From Panagrolaimus kolymaensis (lineage: Eukaryota; Nematoda; Chromadorea; Rhabditida; Panagrolaimidae), in contig JAJQJQ010000006.1 of the NCBI GenBank assembly GCA_028622995.1, forward strand, positions 5,704,001 through 5,768,000: a DNA stretch of 64,000 nucleotides, read 5' to 3'. Shown piece by piece: positions 34,772 through 48,906 of this stretch; within the stretch, counting starts at the first letter, position 1; each line of letters opens with the position of its first letter. The notes below the pieces were generated by a model. The model saw nothing but the letters and a program-made list of their open reading frames with translations. It did not search any database and was not told where the DNA came from. The translations under genes were made by a program, and so were the position numbers.

Positions 34772-35053
34772 CGTGAACGTAGTGGATTTATTGAAGCTGT
34801 GAAAATTGCAATCAAGGAACAATCTGCTGCTGCAATGAAAAATGACCCAGAATTTGCTCAAAGAGTTAAAGATGATCCTAAATTAGCTCAACAAGCCATT
34901 GATTCGGGTGCATTCACAAAATCTGAAATGGATAAACTTATTGCTGAAAATGGTGGTGCTACTGCTGCTCCTGCCGTTGAAGGTGGCGATGCTGCTGCTG
35001 AAGGTGGTAATGCTGCTCCTGCTGCTGATGGTGCATCAAATAATACTAATTGA
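34743..35053 (+). pseudogene. PABP start fragment joined to an orphan coding fragment
   Basis: Bases 34743-34771 are the first 29 bases of the PABP coding sequence (MSTSVAPSV). At 34772 the sequence switches to a different open frame (RERSGFIEAVKIAIKE onward) of 93 codons ending in TGA at 35051-35053, rich in Ala/Gly near its end. The two parts are out of frame: the PABP frame stops after 19 codons (TGA at 34800), and the second frame has no ATG or splice acceptor near its left edge. It looks like the 3' end of an unrelated gene cut at the junction. The stretch DPEFAQRVKDDPKLAQQAI faintly recalls ubiquilin/STI1-type repeats; I do not claim the family. AATAAA follows near 35117. Confidence 0.75.
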
Positions 35054-35795
35054 TATAAGCATGAGTTTGGATTTTACATTTAAAAAATTTACTGACTTTG
35101 TATGTACTATGTAAATAATAAATATATTTGTTTCCAAATCATACATTGTTTATTGACTTGAAGGGTTTTCATATTCGAACTTTTATAGCTAACGAGCTTA
35201 TAACTCATTTTCTTCAACTTCGGGAAAGTGAGTGAGAAGCCAAAAATCGAAATCGGCTATTATGGGGTTGATTTTACGCATACCGGGGTATTTTTAGTTT
35301 GACATAAATAAAGCTAGAGCATGCTCCACAACAGCAAACAAATGTTTGGTAAGGTAATGCCTTTGTTTTGATTGGAGGTCATTAGATACAATTAATTCAC
35401 GTTGTTCCAAAAGGAAGCAAAATATAGCAATTATTAATGCTTCTTCAAAATGTCCGAAAATTTTAATCCATAACAATGAATCCATCTTTTGTAGTTTTGT
35501 TTAAGAGTCCCAATGTCTTTCATATCCGCAAATGTTGTACCGTTTCTGCAAAAAATGTGGGTATCATTTTTTTTAGTGTTCAATGGATTTTTTAATTTTT
35601 AGAAAAAATTATTTTATGTTTTTGCAATTATATAATAAATGTGTTTCTTTTGTTGCTAAATTGTCTATGGATTCTTAAATTTATATAAAAAAATGCAGAA
35701 AGTAAACTTCCATAACGATAGATAAATATTCTTTTATGAAAATATCATGACTATCATGACACCATGTTGGTTTCTTATAATAATAGCATGCAAAG
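35054..35795. other. Intergenic in insert, no gene seen
   Basis: 3' UTR of the orphan fragment, then AT-rich DNA. A 63-codon minus-strand frame at 35294-35485 has no domain or splice partner I can support. Confidence 0.45.
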
Positions 35796-38011
35796 TTAAG
35801 ATATGACTAAAGGCATTTCTGATTGAGGTTCCCATGAATCACTCGTTTTTTTAATAAAATCTTTGAATTGCTCTTTATAACCTGGGTCGCTGCCAATAAT
35901 TATTTGCCAGTTTGCTTTTGGTGCTGCATTTTTCTAAAAAAGAGAAAACACAAATTTGGGAGAAATTTCATATATTAGCATGAAAGCAAAAAAAAAAAAA
36001 AAACTTTTAAAAATTCAGAAAAATCATTAGGATCAATTATAGGGTTGATTTCCAAATATAAATGGCGTAGACTACCTTTTCGCTTTATTGTTGCTAAATT
36101 TTTACTTGTTTCAGTTGTTAAATAGGATAGACTTGGGAATAAACTAAAAATTTTATCATGTGATATTTAGACATTATCAAATTTAAAGACATGGTAAAAA
36201 AAAACTTACGTAAAGTTATATGCGTTTGGAAATTTATCAAAAATTTCTTCAAAACTGATAGTCCCACTTATTTGAATCCCAAATAACCAAACGGTTTCGA
36301 TCGTCTTCGATTCCGAAATAAAATTTAATTCTTGGATGGATAATATTTGTTGATCAAGCTTTAAATGTTTAATTTCATGAAGATTAAGCTTTGGTAAAAA
36401 CATTGAACAAGCCATTGGATTATTGCTTTTTACTTTGAAAGTTCGCCCAATCCAAATTTTCTCCAAACGTGTTAGAAAAGGATGATCTGGATTAGAATAC
36501 ATTGATTCTTCAAAAATTTCTAAATCACTAATATTCCAAAGTATTTTAAAATTCCAAATTAAAAGAATATCTTTTTTGATGAAAAAATATTTGCAAGTTT
36601 TAATTAATTTGTTTGAAACAATAAATTTGGATTTTCGAATTATGTAATCCATTATTGTGATTGGAAGACTAAAGGTTTGATTGAATAATGAATCATCGAA
36701 TGAAACAGGCTTGACGAAATTAAATGGAACATCGATACAAGGATGGTTGTTATTGGATTTATTACGAATAAACATTTTACACTTTTCATCTACAAGAGGT
36801 TTCATTTCTCCATGAAATCCATGAAGTTTTGAAATTCGTAAAGCAAATTTAAAAAAGCTTTTTGAAAAAACATTAATCGATTCTAAAGCCTTTATAAGTA
36901 ATTCTTTGGCAACTTCGACGCTTCCAAATTCGAGCTCAAATTTTATAGCGTCAATAAAAGATTCTGAAACATCCTTTCCAGATGTATTTAAACGATAAAT
37001 TTCATTTCGATATTCTTCAAGCATATCGTTTTCCTCAAAAAATAAACGGCAATAGCGACTGTAAGCTCTAAGATAATCCTAAAAAAATAAACAGAGGCGT
37101 TTTAACATGATTTTTTTTTGATCTTTGGATAATTGGGAAAACCCACTTCATGATTGATGGATTTGAGATATTCAATGAGAATTCTCCATAATTTTTTATT
37201 ATAGGGTGCTTTGCCTAATCGTAACTCAAGATTATCAATCACAAATTTCTCATCGTTTGCTTCTTTTAAACATTCTAACCATTTTTCAGCATCATCTTCA
37301 ACAGCTCCAATTTTTTCATAGAGTATAAGGGCTTTTTTGTAATTTTGATTAAGGCGATTATCCATCGGAGAAGCTGAAAACTTATTACTTTTTGTTAGAG
37401 CTTATATAAATAATGTTACCAGAAAATTGTGAATATAAATTCCATAGCTTTCTCAAATGACGATTTGGAAATTGCAAAGCTACTTCTAAAGTCGAAATTC
37501 CTTTAGTAAATGGACCATAAAGGCATAATAAATTGCCTCCTATATTACGAAGACATTCAGCAGTAGTTGTTTTTCGAGTAGGAGGTAACTAAATTGGTGA
37601 ACATGAGGCATTTGTTACAACTGTGAAAAACTTACGATTGGTCTATCTTTTAAAAACCCTGCAAGAGTGAAATCCAACCATTCCCAATAAAAATTTCCAT
37701 AACTTCGACGTTCAATTATTCTAGAAGAATTATTAACTCGCATTATAAAAGGAACACTTTTTTCCAAGCTAAAAAATGAAAATAAAACAAAAAATAAATA
37801 TTTTTAAAGTTTACTTTATCCAATAATGCCATATTTCAGGAATAGCAGTATACTTGGAAACAAATTTGTTAAAAATCTTTCTTTTAGCTCTGATACCTTT
37901 AGCAGACAATATTTCAGCGATTAATTTATTAACCACTTCTTGATATGAAAGAGGCAAAAATCCAAGAACTTCGCTTGAAAATTCGGGATTTTTTGTAAGG
38001 TTCAAATTCAT
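35796..38011 (-). CDS. HAT-repeat protein fused to F-box-like/LRR-type domain
   Basis: Exons (5' to 3') 38011-37815, 37768-37636, 37588-37420, 37373-37147, 37078-36210, 36143-36005 and 35933-35796 give 623 aa. Residues about 50-350 contain half-a-TPR style helices (PEIWHYWIN, WEWLDFTLAG, LWNLYSQF, EKWLECLKEAND, KLWRILIEYLKSINHED) like those of PRP39-type splicing factors. From about residue 375 the pattern changes to FSLPITIMDYIIRK, KLIKTCKYFFIKK, HEIKHLKLDQQILS and LRHLYLEINP, which I associate with F-box-like proteins expanded in panagrolaimid nematodes. Both parts are in the same exon (37078-36210), so the fusion is not an artefact of joining exons. Exon 6 ends at a weak donor followed by a long T run. 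Function is unknown. Confidence 0.68.
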
Positions 38012-39120
38012 TTTTTTTGCAAAACAACGAAGCAATGATTATGAGTTTGATATTTTAATACAATGTAACAATATTTTTGTTTATGCATGCTAACTTTGGT
38101 TTCAATCAATACAAATTTGTTCTTTGGCATGATAAAAAAAATTCCCGCCATCTTTAAATTTGTTATTTAAAGTAAGTTTTCAGGTGAATCATCCCATAAA
38201 TTTTTGGACTCTAAAAAACATCTTTGTATGGAAAAAATAGCTTCGGGGATATTTTCTAAGCGCATCTTCGTTTATTAAATTATTTAAATTACTTTTATGA
38301 TATTTGAAGCCATAAAAAAATAAAATCCTTTTTAAAAAAAGAGAAAAGTAGGAAATGCATCATAAAATAAGAAAAAGAAGTTGGATATCAAATGAAAGGA
38401 AAAAATGTGAAAATAGATAATATGTGGGTTTGATCCACCGGAGGCGGATCCTGTGAGGTACATTGAGATTTGAAGTAAGATTCCAAACCAAAGGAAGAAA
38501 TGAATGAAAAAATTAGCATGAAATTAATCATTCATTTGAAAGAAGAAAAATGAACTTTGATTTATATTGAATGAAAATTAAGCGGTGATGAGTGGTTGCT
38601 TTCTTTGAGGTGCAAGAGGATCTAAAGATGAAGGAGGATCCAAAAAATAAAAAGGATCTAAAGATAAAGGAGGATCCAAAAATAAGAAGTATCCATAGAT
38701 GAGGAATGATATCCTATAATCCAGGAGGATCTAAAGACGCGGAAAGATCCAAAAAATCGAAGGATCCAAAGATGATGAAGGATCCAAAAAGATCCAAAAA
38801 AAGAAGGATCCAAAGATGAGTCTTAAGGACTTTGAAAGAAATGAAATGTGTTGTGTGGAGACTGAAAACATTATCCTCATCTTATTTTGTTGCTGGATTG
38901 AGACCTTATGAGGGAGACGAGAATTGTATGTTACTAATATGGGGATGTTGTGTGATAAAATATGATATAAAGGAAAGAAATGAGGAGAGTCTGAGTACCC
39001 GAAGAGCGTCCAGGCTCCATTCCTTTTAAGAATAAAATGTTATAATTAAAGATTCTCAATATTCAAGCTAAGCTTACTTTATGAGAGTTTACCAATAGCT
39101 AATTAGATCACAGGTTTGAA
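38012..39120. other. Repeat-rich right part of insert
   Basis: No coding exon is supported. From about 38.4 kb the DNA changes character: GGATCC-type repeats and segments similar to the first intron of the receptor gene at 54.4-55.0 kb. It ends at the edge of the duplicated segment (39121). Confidence 0.5.
38565..38820. repeat. Degenerate GGATCCAAAGA-type tandem repeats
   Basis: More than ten irregular units of the form GGATC(C/T)AAA(G/A)A separated by short A/G-rich spacers. They follow AAGCGGTGATGAGTGGT, which recurs as AAGCGGTGATGAGCGGT near 54581 ahead of a similar GATCCAAG series. The two places are probably copies of one element. Confidence 0.7.
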
Positions 39121-39152
39121 TCCAATTAACTCCACCAACTTGAGCAATACCA

Positions 39153-40179
39153 ATGAATTTTATTGAAATAACACCGCTGCTTTGTCAACTGGATTTCAAT
39201 TTAACATCAACTCCATTGCCAGAAAAAAATCCAAATGCTCAACTAACTCCATCAATTCGCCATGGTTCAAATAAATCTGTTTCATCAACGCCTTTTCAAA
39301 GATCAACAATGAATTTTTCTGCTTCAACTCTATTAACTCGAACAACATCAACCAGTATTTTAGAAGGTGACATTCATAATGATTCAAATTGGCAACCATG
39401 CATCTTGGAACCGGTATGTATTCTTTGAATTAACTTTATCATTAAAAGGGCTTTTTAGTTTTATCATCTACCAACAATTGATAATCCTCAAACTGATTCC
39501 GTGGCTTTTCGCTCAATTTCTGCTGAAACTTTATCTCAATTACTGGACCTTCCAAGAAATGAATTTGAAAGCAAATACATACTGATTGATTGTCGATATC
39601 CGTATGAGTATGATGGTGGACATATCAAGTATGCTATCAACTTCCATGAAAATGATTGTATTCAAAATTTATTTTATCCTGATAACAATGATGTTTTTGA
39701 TGAAATCAATAAGAAAATACCAATCTTTTACTGCGAATATTCACAAGTTCGGGGACCTAAAATGTAAGTTTTGCATTTCGAAGTTTATGATTCTTATGTC
39801 TTCATCTTTTAGGGCTCATGCATTAAGACGTTTTGATCGACGAAGAAATGAACTTCAATATCCCTATGTTGATTATGAAGAAATGTATTTATTAGATTGT
39901 GGCTATAATAAGTTTTATAAACTCTTCAAAAAACAAGTTAGTTTTTTCCTTTCATATTCCTTCCCCATTCATTCTCTGTGTTTTCAGGGATATTGTGCAC
40001 CTGATCATTATGTTCCAATGAATTGTAAACATTTCGCTAATCATCTCAAAAAATTTCATTTTCATCGAAGCCGTTATCAACCAAATCGAAAAGTGAAGCG
40101 AACACCTCCATCAAGTCAACATCATTATGAACCAATCCTACTATGTTTCAATGCCGATCAATCTTTAGAAGGCTTTTAA
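39153..40179 (+). CDS. CDC25-like phosphatase, copy 2 (5'-truncated)
   Basis: Exons 39153-39413, 39459-39763, 39813-39936 and 39988-40179 would give 293 aa. The original start and first three codons are missing, and codon CGA of copy 1 is TGA here (about 39149). The first usable in-frame ATG is at 39153, equivalent to codon 15 of copy 1. From there on the protein is the same as copy 1 except for a few N-terminal residues, with the CX5R loop and all splice sites intact. The upstream promoter and acceptor of copy 1 are absent, so it may be silent or use sequence from the insert. Functional gene and pseudogene are both possible. Confidence 0.7.
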
Positions 40180-42934
<2,755 letters not shown>

Positions 42935-44303
42935 ACATCAAGTTCAACAACTAAAGCGGCCAAAAAAACATTATTATTTAAAAATTCGTTTTAGTTTTAA
43001 TTTGTTTTGTTGTCTTTATAAAATTATTATATAATGTGTTTCTTGTGTCTCTGTTAGCATTCATCTTTGCAAAAATTCTTGTTTTTTGAGAGATTGTTAG
43101 GATCATTAGTTATTATGATCGTATTTATACTCGATAAGGTTTGCAAATGATTAAGATTACTTGAGCTTGATGATTGGATTGCTTTTACAACAGAAAACTA
43201 AAGGAAGAAGACTTGTGAATTCAATGTTTGATATGATAATGTTAAAGCGAAAAACTTGCATACCATTTCATCGTTGTGGCAGAAAAAGAAAGATAAGAAA
43301 GGCTCTTCTTTTACCGGTTGATATGATGTTTCACAAATCCAATCCAAAACAATTCCCAATCGCTTTTGTTATTTCCAGCCTTTGTATGAACGTTTAAATA
43401 TTTCTAAACTGTTGATGTTATAATTATTGTATTAATAAAGTTTATGCTTTCTTTAAAGTCTTGGCATAAACCTGTATTACAAAGTGAACCTCGACAGAAA
43501 TCAACCATTAAGGACATGGTAGGCTTAACTAAATCTTTACCAACGACCGCCATAACTTTTGCACAGTTCCAATAAGAGTAAATAACACAAAAACACCACC
43601 CGTTTGCTTATTTCGTCGCTATTATAATCTCTTGAATATGGGTATGCTATTGAAATTTTTTAGGGAGTTTGTATTTGATGCAGTATTTTGATTTTATAAA
43701 ATGAGAGATCGAGAAAGAACGATGCATTCAAGCATCCACCAGTTAAAAGGATAAATAACAAAATATTTATTTTTAATACGAGCTTTATGATATAAGTTTC
43801 ATACTGTATAAAGATGAAAACTATCAAACATTCATCCAAAAAATATGAACAAAAAGGTGTTCAAAAATCGAGCAAATAATAAAATATCCCTTTTAATATT
43901 CGAAAATGAAAAATGCATATTTACGGTAGATAAAAAGATTGAAAATAAGAATCAAGAGGTATCACAAGTTTTGTTTTATCATTCAATCAATCAATAAAAA
44001 AAACTTAAAATACTGTAAACAATTAATTAAACTATTAATAATGGATATTAAAGGAGTGAAGATGCTTATTTTTTTGTTTAAAAAATGCATTTATTCATTT
44101 CATTGGCTTATCAATAACACAGAAAGAAAAGAAAAAGTTAAAAGCACCATATTAAAAAAATTTGAAAACCAATTTTAAAAAAATAAAGCAATAAAAGACA
44201 TAATCAAGGAAGTTAAAACCCGTTAGAAGGAATGCAAAAATAAGAGTAAGAAAGAAAGAAAAAACTATAGAAAAATATATTTGCTATGTTTTAAATGAGT
44301 TAG
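42935..44303. other. Intergenic, no gene seen
   Basis: Contains the PABP 3' UTR; AATAAA near 43434. A 78-codon frame at 43161-43397 is basic and has no domain. The rest is A/T-rich. Confidence 0.45.
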
Positions 44304-44712
44304 TTATTTCATCCTGCAAGTTTCTTGGCAATCATTTAAAGTTTTAAATCTATTTTCATTTCCACCACAATTTTGAACTCCAAATGGATAACATTCGGTT
44401 GTGGTTATATCAAAATAATATCGAACATCCAACTTCTCATTTGATTGAGCTGTATCATCATCTGATTGTTGGAGAGTATCCGAAGAAGGGCACATTCCAG
44501 AATCTGAAGGAAAAAAATCATTAATTTTTATTTATCTATAGTCCCATTTAAAAAGGTTGCAAACCTGGTGGCAAATAACACACACTTGGATAATGTGCAA
44601 CTTTATCAAATACTGGTGGATCAGGAAGTCTCATAGAAAAAATAAATTCAAAAATATTGCATAAAATTAAAATAGTAAAAATTAAATGAAACCATCGACC
44701 TGGGGATTTCAT
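44304..44712 (-). CDS. Secreted Kunitz-domain protein with loop insertion
   Basis: Exons 44712-44565 and 44503-44304 give 115 aa. Residues 1-26 form a signal peptide or anchor (LIFTILILCNIFEFIFS). One Kunitz/BPTI domain fills the rest: Cys1 in SVCYLPPG, Cys2 in DSGMCPS, RYYFD, Cys3 in TTTEC, PFGVQNCGGNENRF, Cys5 and Cys6 in NDCQETC. All six cysteines are present. Between Cys2 and RYYFD, where the family has a short inhibitory loop, there are about 17 extra residues rich in Ser, Asp and Gln, and the residue after Cys2 is Pro rather than Lys or Arg. Protease inhibition by the normal route is therefore doubtful. The chain ends three residues after Cys6. Confidence 0.85.
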
Positions 44713-47700
44713 AATTCAACTTTAACAACTAAAAAAATCAACAACTTTTTTATTAAAATAAAAATTAAAGTAAAAAAAAACACGAGTTTTTTATGTCAAC
44801 AAAAAAAGTAAATTTTCACATATGCATTAAAAAAACATGGATTTTTGATCCAGAAAATAAAAAGTTAACTATAAATCAGACACAGAAAAATATTATTTTT
44901 TGTTGGATTTACTTTGCTTTGCTTTGAAGTAAATCAAACAAAGAAGAAAGAAAGGAAGGAAGGAATAAAACTTGTCGAAAAAAACTGTTAACTTTCACGG
45001 AAAAAAGGATGATGAAGAAGATGGTAAACATTTATAGGTAGGTACTTTAGAGTGAGTGTGGTGTGCGACTATAAAGAAGAAGAAAAAAGTAAGATGAAAG
45101 TTAATCCTTTGAAAACGTGTAAACGAAAAAGCAAGGATAATCGCTTGTCGAAAAGATGTCAAACTGTGAATTTTTTTGTTTTGTTTATAAAAAAATATAA
45201 AAAAATCAAAGACTATTTTGTTATTCCATGCGATTTATTTTACGTTCTGTTCTGGTATGTGAAGTTTCTATGGAAACAATATTTATTTGGTTGATCCAAA
45301 AAAGTTTGATGGCGGAGATATATTCAAAGGATTATGCTGCGGATTTTTAAAGGACATTTCGAATATTTCGGAAGGCTTTATAAAAGTTGGAGAAAATCCC
45401 AATGCAAATCAAAGGCAAAAAGGTACCACAGAAAATTAAATTATATAAAATGCATAATTTTTTAATATTCAAAAAATTTAAGTTTTAAAAAAATTAAAGC
45501 CAATTGCATCTGAGAAAAAATAAAATGGAACATAAAATAAAACTCCCAAGGCATACATACATATAAAAATAGGTTAATCAAACAATGACTTTTTTCGAAA
45601 GACAAAAAAAAACATGTTTATTGTCAAAAAACACGAATAAATGGGATCTCTTCTTTTCTTTTTTTTTTAGATTTGCAACGATGATGAGTTTCTTGTATTC
45701 GAATAAAAGAGGATTTGGTCATTTTTATTTTTCGCGCATTGCTCTTCTTCTTTTTGGGTTGTATTGAATCCAAAAGGTAAATCAAGGTCATGATCCTCTT
45801 TTCCTTTTTTATTTCATGAGGCGGAAGATTATTCAATAATCGAGAGAGGATAATAAAGGATTATACACGAAAGATAGGTGTCACTTTCGAAAAATCATCG
45901 AGGATAATAACTACTCAAAAAGTTGGTTAACAAAAAGTTAAGTGGATTTTGGATTTAAAAAACGTGAAAAGTCATCAACAAAAAAGAAGTGACCAAAAAT
46001 AAAGAAATAGGAACAATAAAAAATGGATTTTTAAAAGTGGTGTTCGATAATAAAAAAAAAACAACACATTTTAATTTAATAAAAAGCTTTTGTTGTTAAA
46101 AAAATAATAAAATTTAGTAAAAAAGCAGGGGAATAGCAATGGAAAACGATCAATGTGCAAGATTTTGAGTAATAAAATATTAGAAAAATGGTTAAATAAA
46201 ACGATAGCCGAATTAAAGGTGAAATCAACAAAACAAAAAAAAGAGATAATAGGCAACAGAGAAAAAGAAAAGATAAATTTTCGGATTCAACACACCTTTT
46301 ATTCCATGATGGTCAAGTTCTTTCCTTCCCTATTATTTTTTTATTATCCAAAAACAATTAAACACGACCCTCTTTTTTCTTAAAAAAGGTTAAAAACCGA
46401 AAATAAAAAAAAATTATAAAAGAAAAAACATTATTTTCAAGTGAATAAGGATGCAAATAAGCATGCAAGAAATATTTATTTAACGTAGATCACGACCTCG
46501 AAATGAGCGAGCAGCGCCTCAAGGGAATTAGAGAGGAGGAAACACAACCAACTATCACCATCAACCAATAAAAACAACAACAACTAGGTCAGACAATGTC
46601 GACTGCCAGCGGTGAGACAGACTTGCGCACTATCCTTTTATTTTCGCCGCTGCCTCTTCTCTTCTGCCATCGATGTCGTTGTCATTCATAACCGATCGTT
46701 TTTGACCATCACGTTGTTGTTTCTTTTCTTTTTTTTTTGACTGACAACCATTAAACTAGAAAAATGAAATATGAATGGAAAAAAAGAGAGAGAAAAAATC
46801 TGAGATAAATGATGTTTTTAAGGATTTAAGGATAAATTTTTTTCTGAGGATTTGAAAAAAGAAGAAAAAAAAGTAACAAAAAAGGTTGTATGTATTTTTT
46901 TTTTAAAGATGGTTTAGAAAAAAAGAAGAAGGAAAATAAGTTTTATTTAAATTTTAAAAAGAAAAAACTGGAAATTTAAGAAGAGTTAAGTTTTTATTTT
47001 TGTTGATGAAAGAAGAATGGTGGTGAACGGTCAAAAGAAAGTGGAAAACGTGAAATAAAAAAAGAAGAAAGAAAACGTTTCACTCAAAAACACAATAAAA
47101 GAATTCACGATGAACTTGTTTTGTCCCTTTTTGTTGAAAAATGATATTTTGGAAAAACAAGCCAATAAAAAATGCAATTTTTTAATGGTGGAATGATGGA
47201 TAAAACTGTGAAAATGTGATTTAGATAAATCCTGGAATTCAGTAAATCAATGAATCACTCAATCACCTCTGATGTTTTAACCTTTTTTTGGAACAAAAAT
47301 ATCATAAATTTATGGGATTGTTTATGGATTGACGTAAAATTTGAGCCAAAAATAGTAACGATTTGGGATTGTTTTGTGAAGGAGATTTAGAAGTAAATAA
47401 ATTAAAATTACTGTAAGAATAGCCTTGAACAAAATTTTATCAAATTCATTCTAAGAAAGAAGCTATCGTTTCTGACTTCCGATATAAAATAAGGCGAGCC
47501 AAAAATCGTTAAAATATTAACTGATTTAGCAATAATAATAATTTTTACGAAGTAAGTAAAAATACCGAAAAGCAGCTGTAAGGTTAATGTCAACTGTTTT
47601 TACTCAAATTTCAAAAAAGAAAAAAATGAAACTTAAATGCTGCCTCAAAAAAATTAAGAATGTGAGAAATGGGATCAATTGCCCTTTTTTATTATTTCTT

Positions 47701-48906
47701 AAAAATTTTTTATGCAAAAAAACTAGATTTTTAAAAAAAACTTTTACTGTTTCCAACTGTGAAAGCAGACCCGAAATAAACAGTTTCTTTTTTACAATGG
47801 AATTTGCACAGAGAATTCAAAACTAACTTTAAAAATCGAAAGTAAAACTCGAGATTCTATGAATTAACAAAAGGAAGAAGCGACCACCACCCAAAAAAAA
47901 AAAAATATGGACCGGACAATGCACTTGAAGGAATTTTTTTCCTTTCTTTTTTTTTATGTTGAAAACATAAAACCTTGAGAGGAACCACTCGAAGCTAAAA
48001 AAAATATATATGTGAAAGCACCAACAAATCGGGAAGCTGTTGTTGTTGTCTTCCATTCTTCAGAATATATGTTGTGGAAGGAAAAGAAAAAAAAATCATG
48101 AGGTTATGAATATTTAAATTTATTGAAAAACTAACAAACTTTATAATGATCGTTCTTAAAAAGAAGTCATAAAAATTTGATTTTTGTGTTAAAGCTTTAC
48201 TTAATTCCTCGGCTAGACATACGGTATATGATGATGATCTTTTTATAACTGCATCAACTAAACATCTTCGAACATTACAAAAGCTTCAGACAAATTACAA
48301 AAAACTTTAGTTGATTTACGTGCCAAAATAAGAATGTCGACAGACACATTCATAAAATCATGGGAGCATTTGAAGAAAGATTTTTCGATCTTGTCGTTAG
48401 AAACAATCACAAAAAGGATTTTTTTTATCTTCTAGCCTTCATTACCTTTATATATTACGTTTTTTTCTCTCTTTTCGACTGTTATCCAACTTGACTCAAC
48501 CAACGTAAATAAAATTATGCAAACGGTTAAAAAAAAAAAGGCGACCAAAATTTATTTAAATTAAATACGGAAATGACTGACTGACTGTGATTTTATAATG
48601 GAGTTTCTGCAACGTCTTTACCCTTTCATGCATTTAACGGAAAATAAATAAGTCAAATAAACTTTGACAGCATTGGTTTGCATCCGTAATTTCACGCAAA
48701 CTTTTTTATTTTGTGAGGAAAGAAAAACAAAAAGATGCATAATAAAAACAGGTGAATAAACTAAACCTCTTTCCGTTGTTTATTTTCTTACTTAATTTTT
48801 TATAACACTGAAGATCGCACATAAACCAAAAAAAATAATACAAAGATTTATTTTTAAATCACATTACATATCAAAATACTATTAAAACATACACACATAA
48901 ATATAT
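44713..48906. other. Long gene-free region
   Basis: 4.2 kb, very A-rich on the plus strand, with no supportable exon. A patch at about 46.48-46.70 kb has higher G/C content and mixed sequence (GAGCGAGCAGCGCC, CTGCCAGCGGTGAGAC) and could be a promoter or non-coding exon. Nothing more can be said. Confidence 0.4.

Larger units (their letters stand above)
34772..39120. other. 4.35-kb insert between the two duplicated segments
   Basis: Everything between the two 1.7-kb repeats: the orphan fragment (to 35053), a gene-free stretch, the HAT/F-box-like fusion gene on the minus strand (35796-38011) and a repeat-rich part (38.4-39.1 kb). The duplicated repeats on both sides make this look like DNA inserted into the CDC25-PABP locus. 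Confidence 0.65.

Noticed and set aside
35294..35485. 63-codon hydrophobic frame on the minus strand in the insert
   Set aside because: Could be an exon remnant, but no flanking exon, start or domain supports it.
43161..43397. 78-codon basic frame after PABP
   Set aside because: No homology recognised, no splice sites, and it lies in the likely downstream UTR or spacer.
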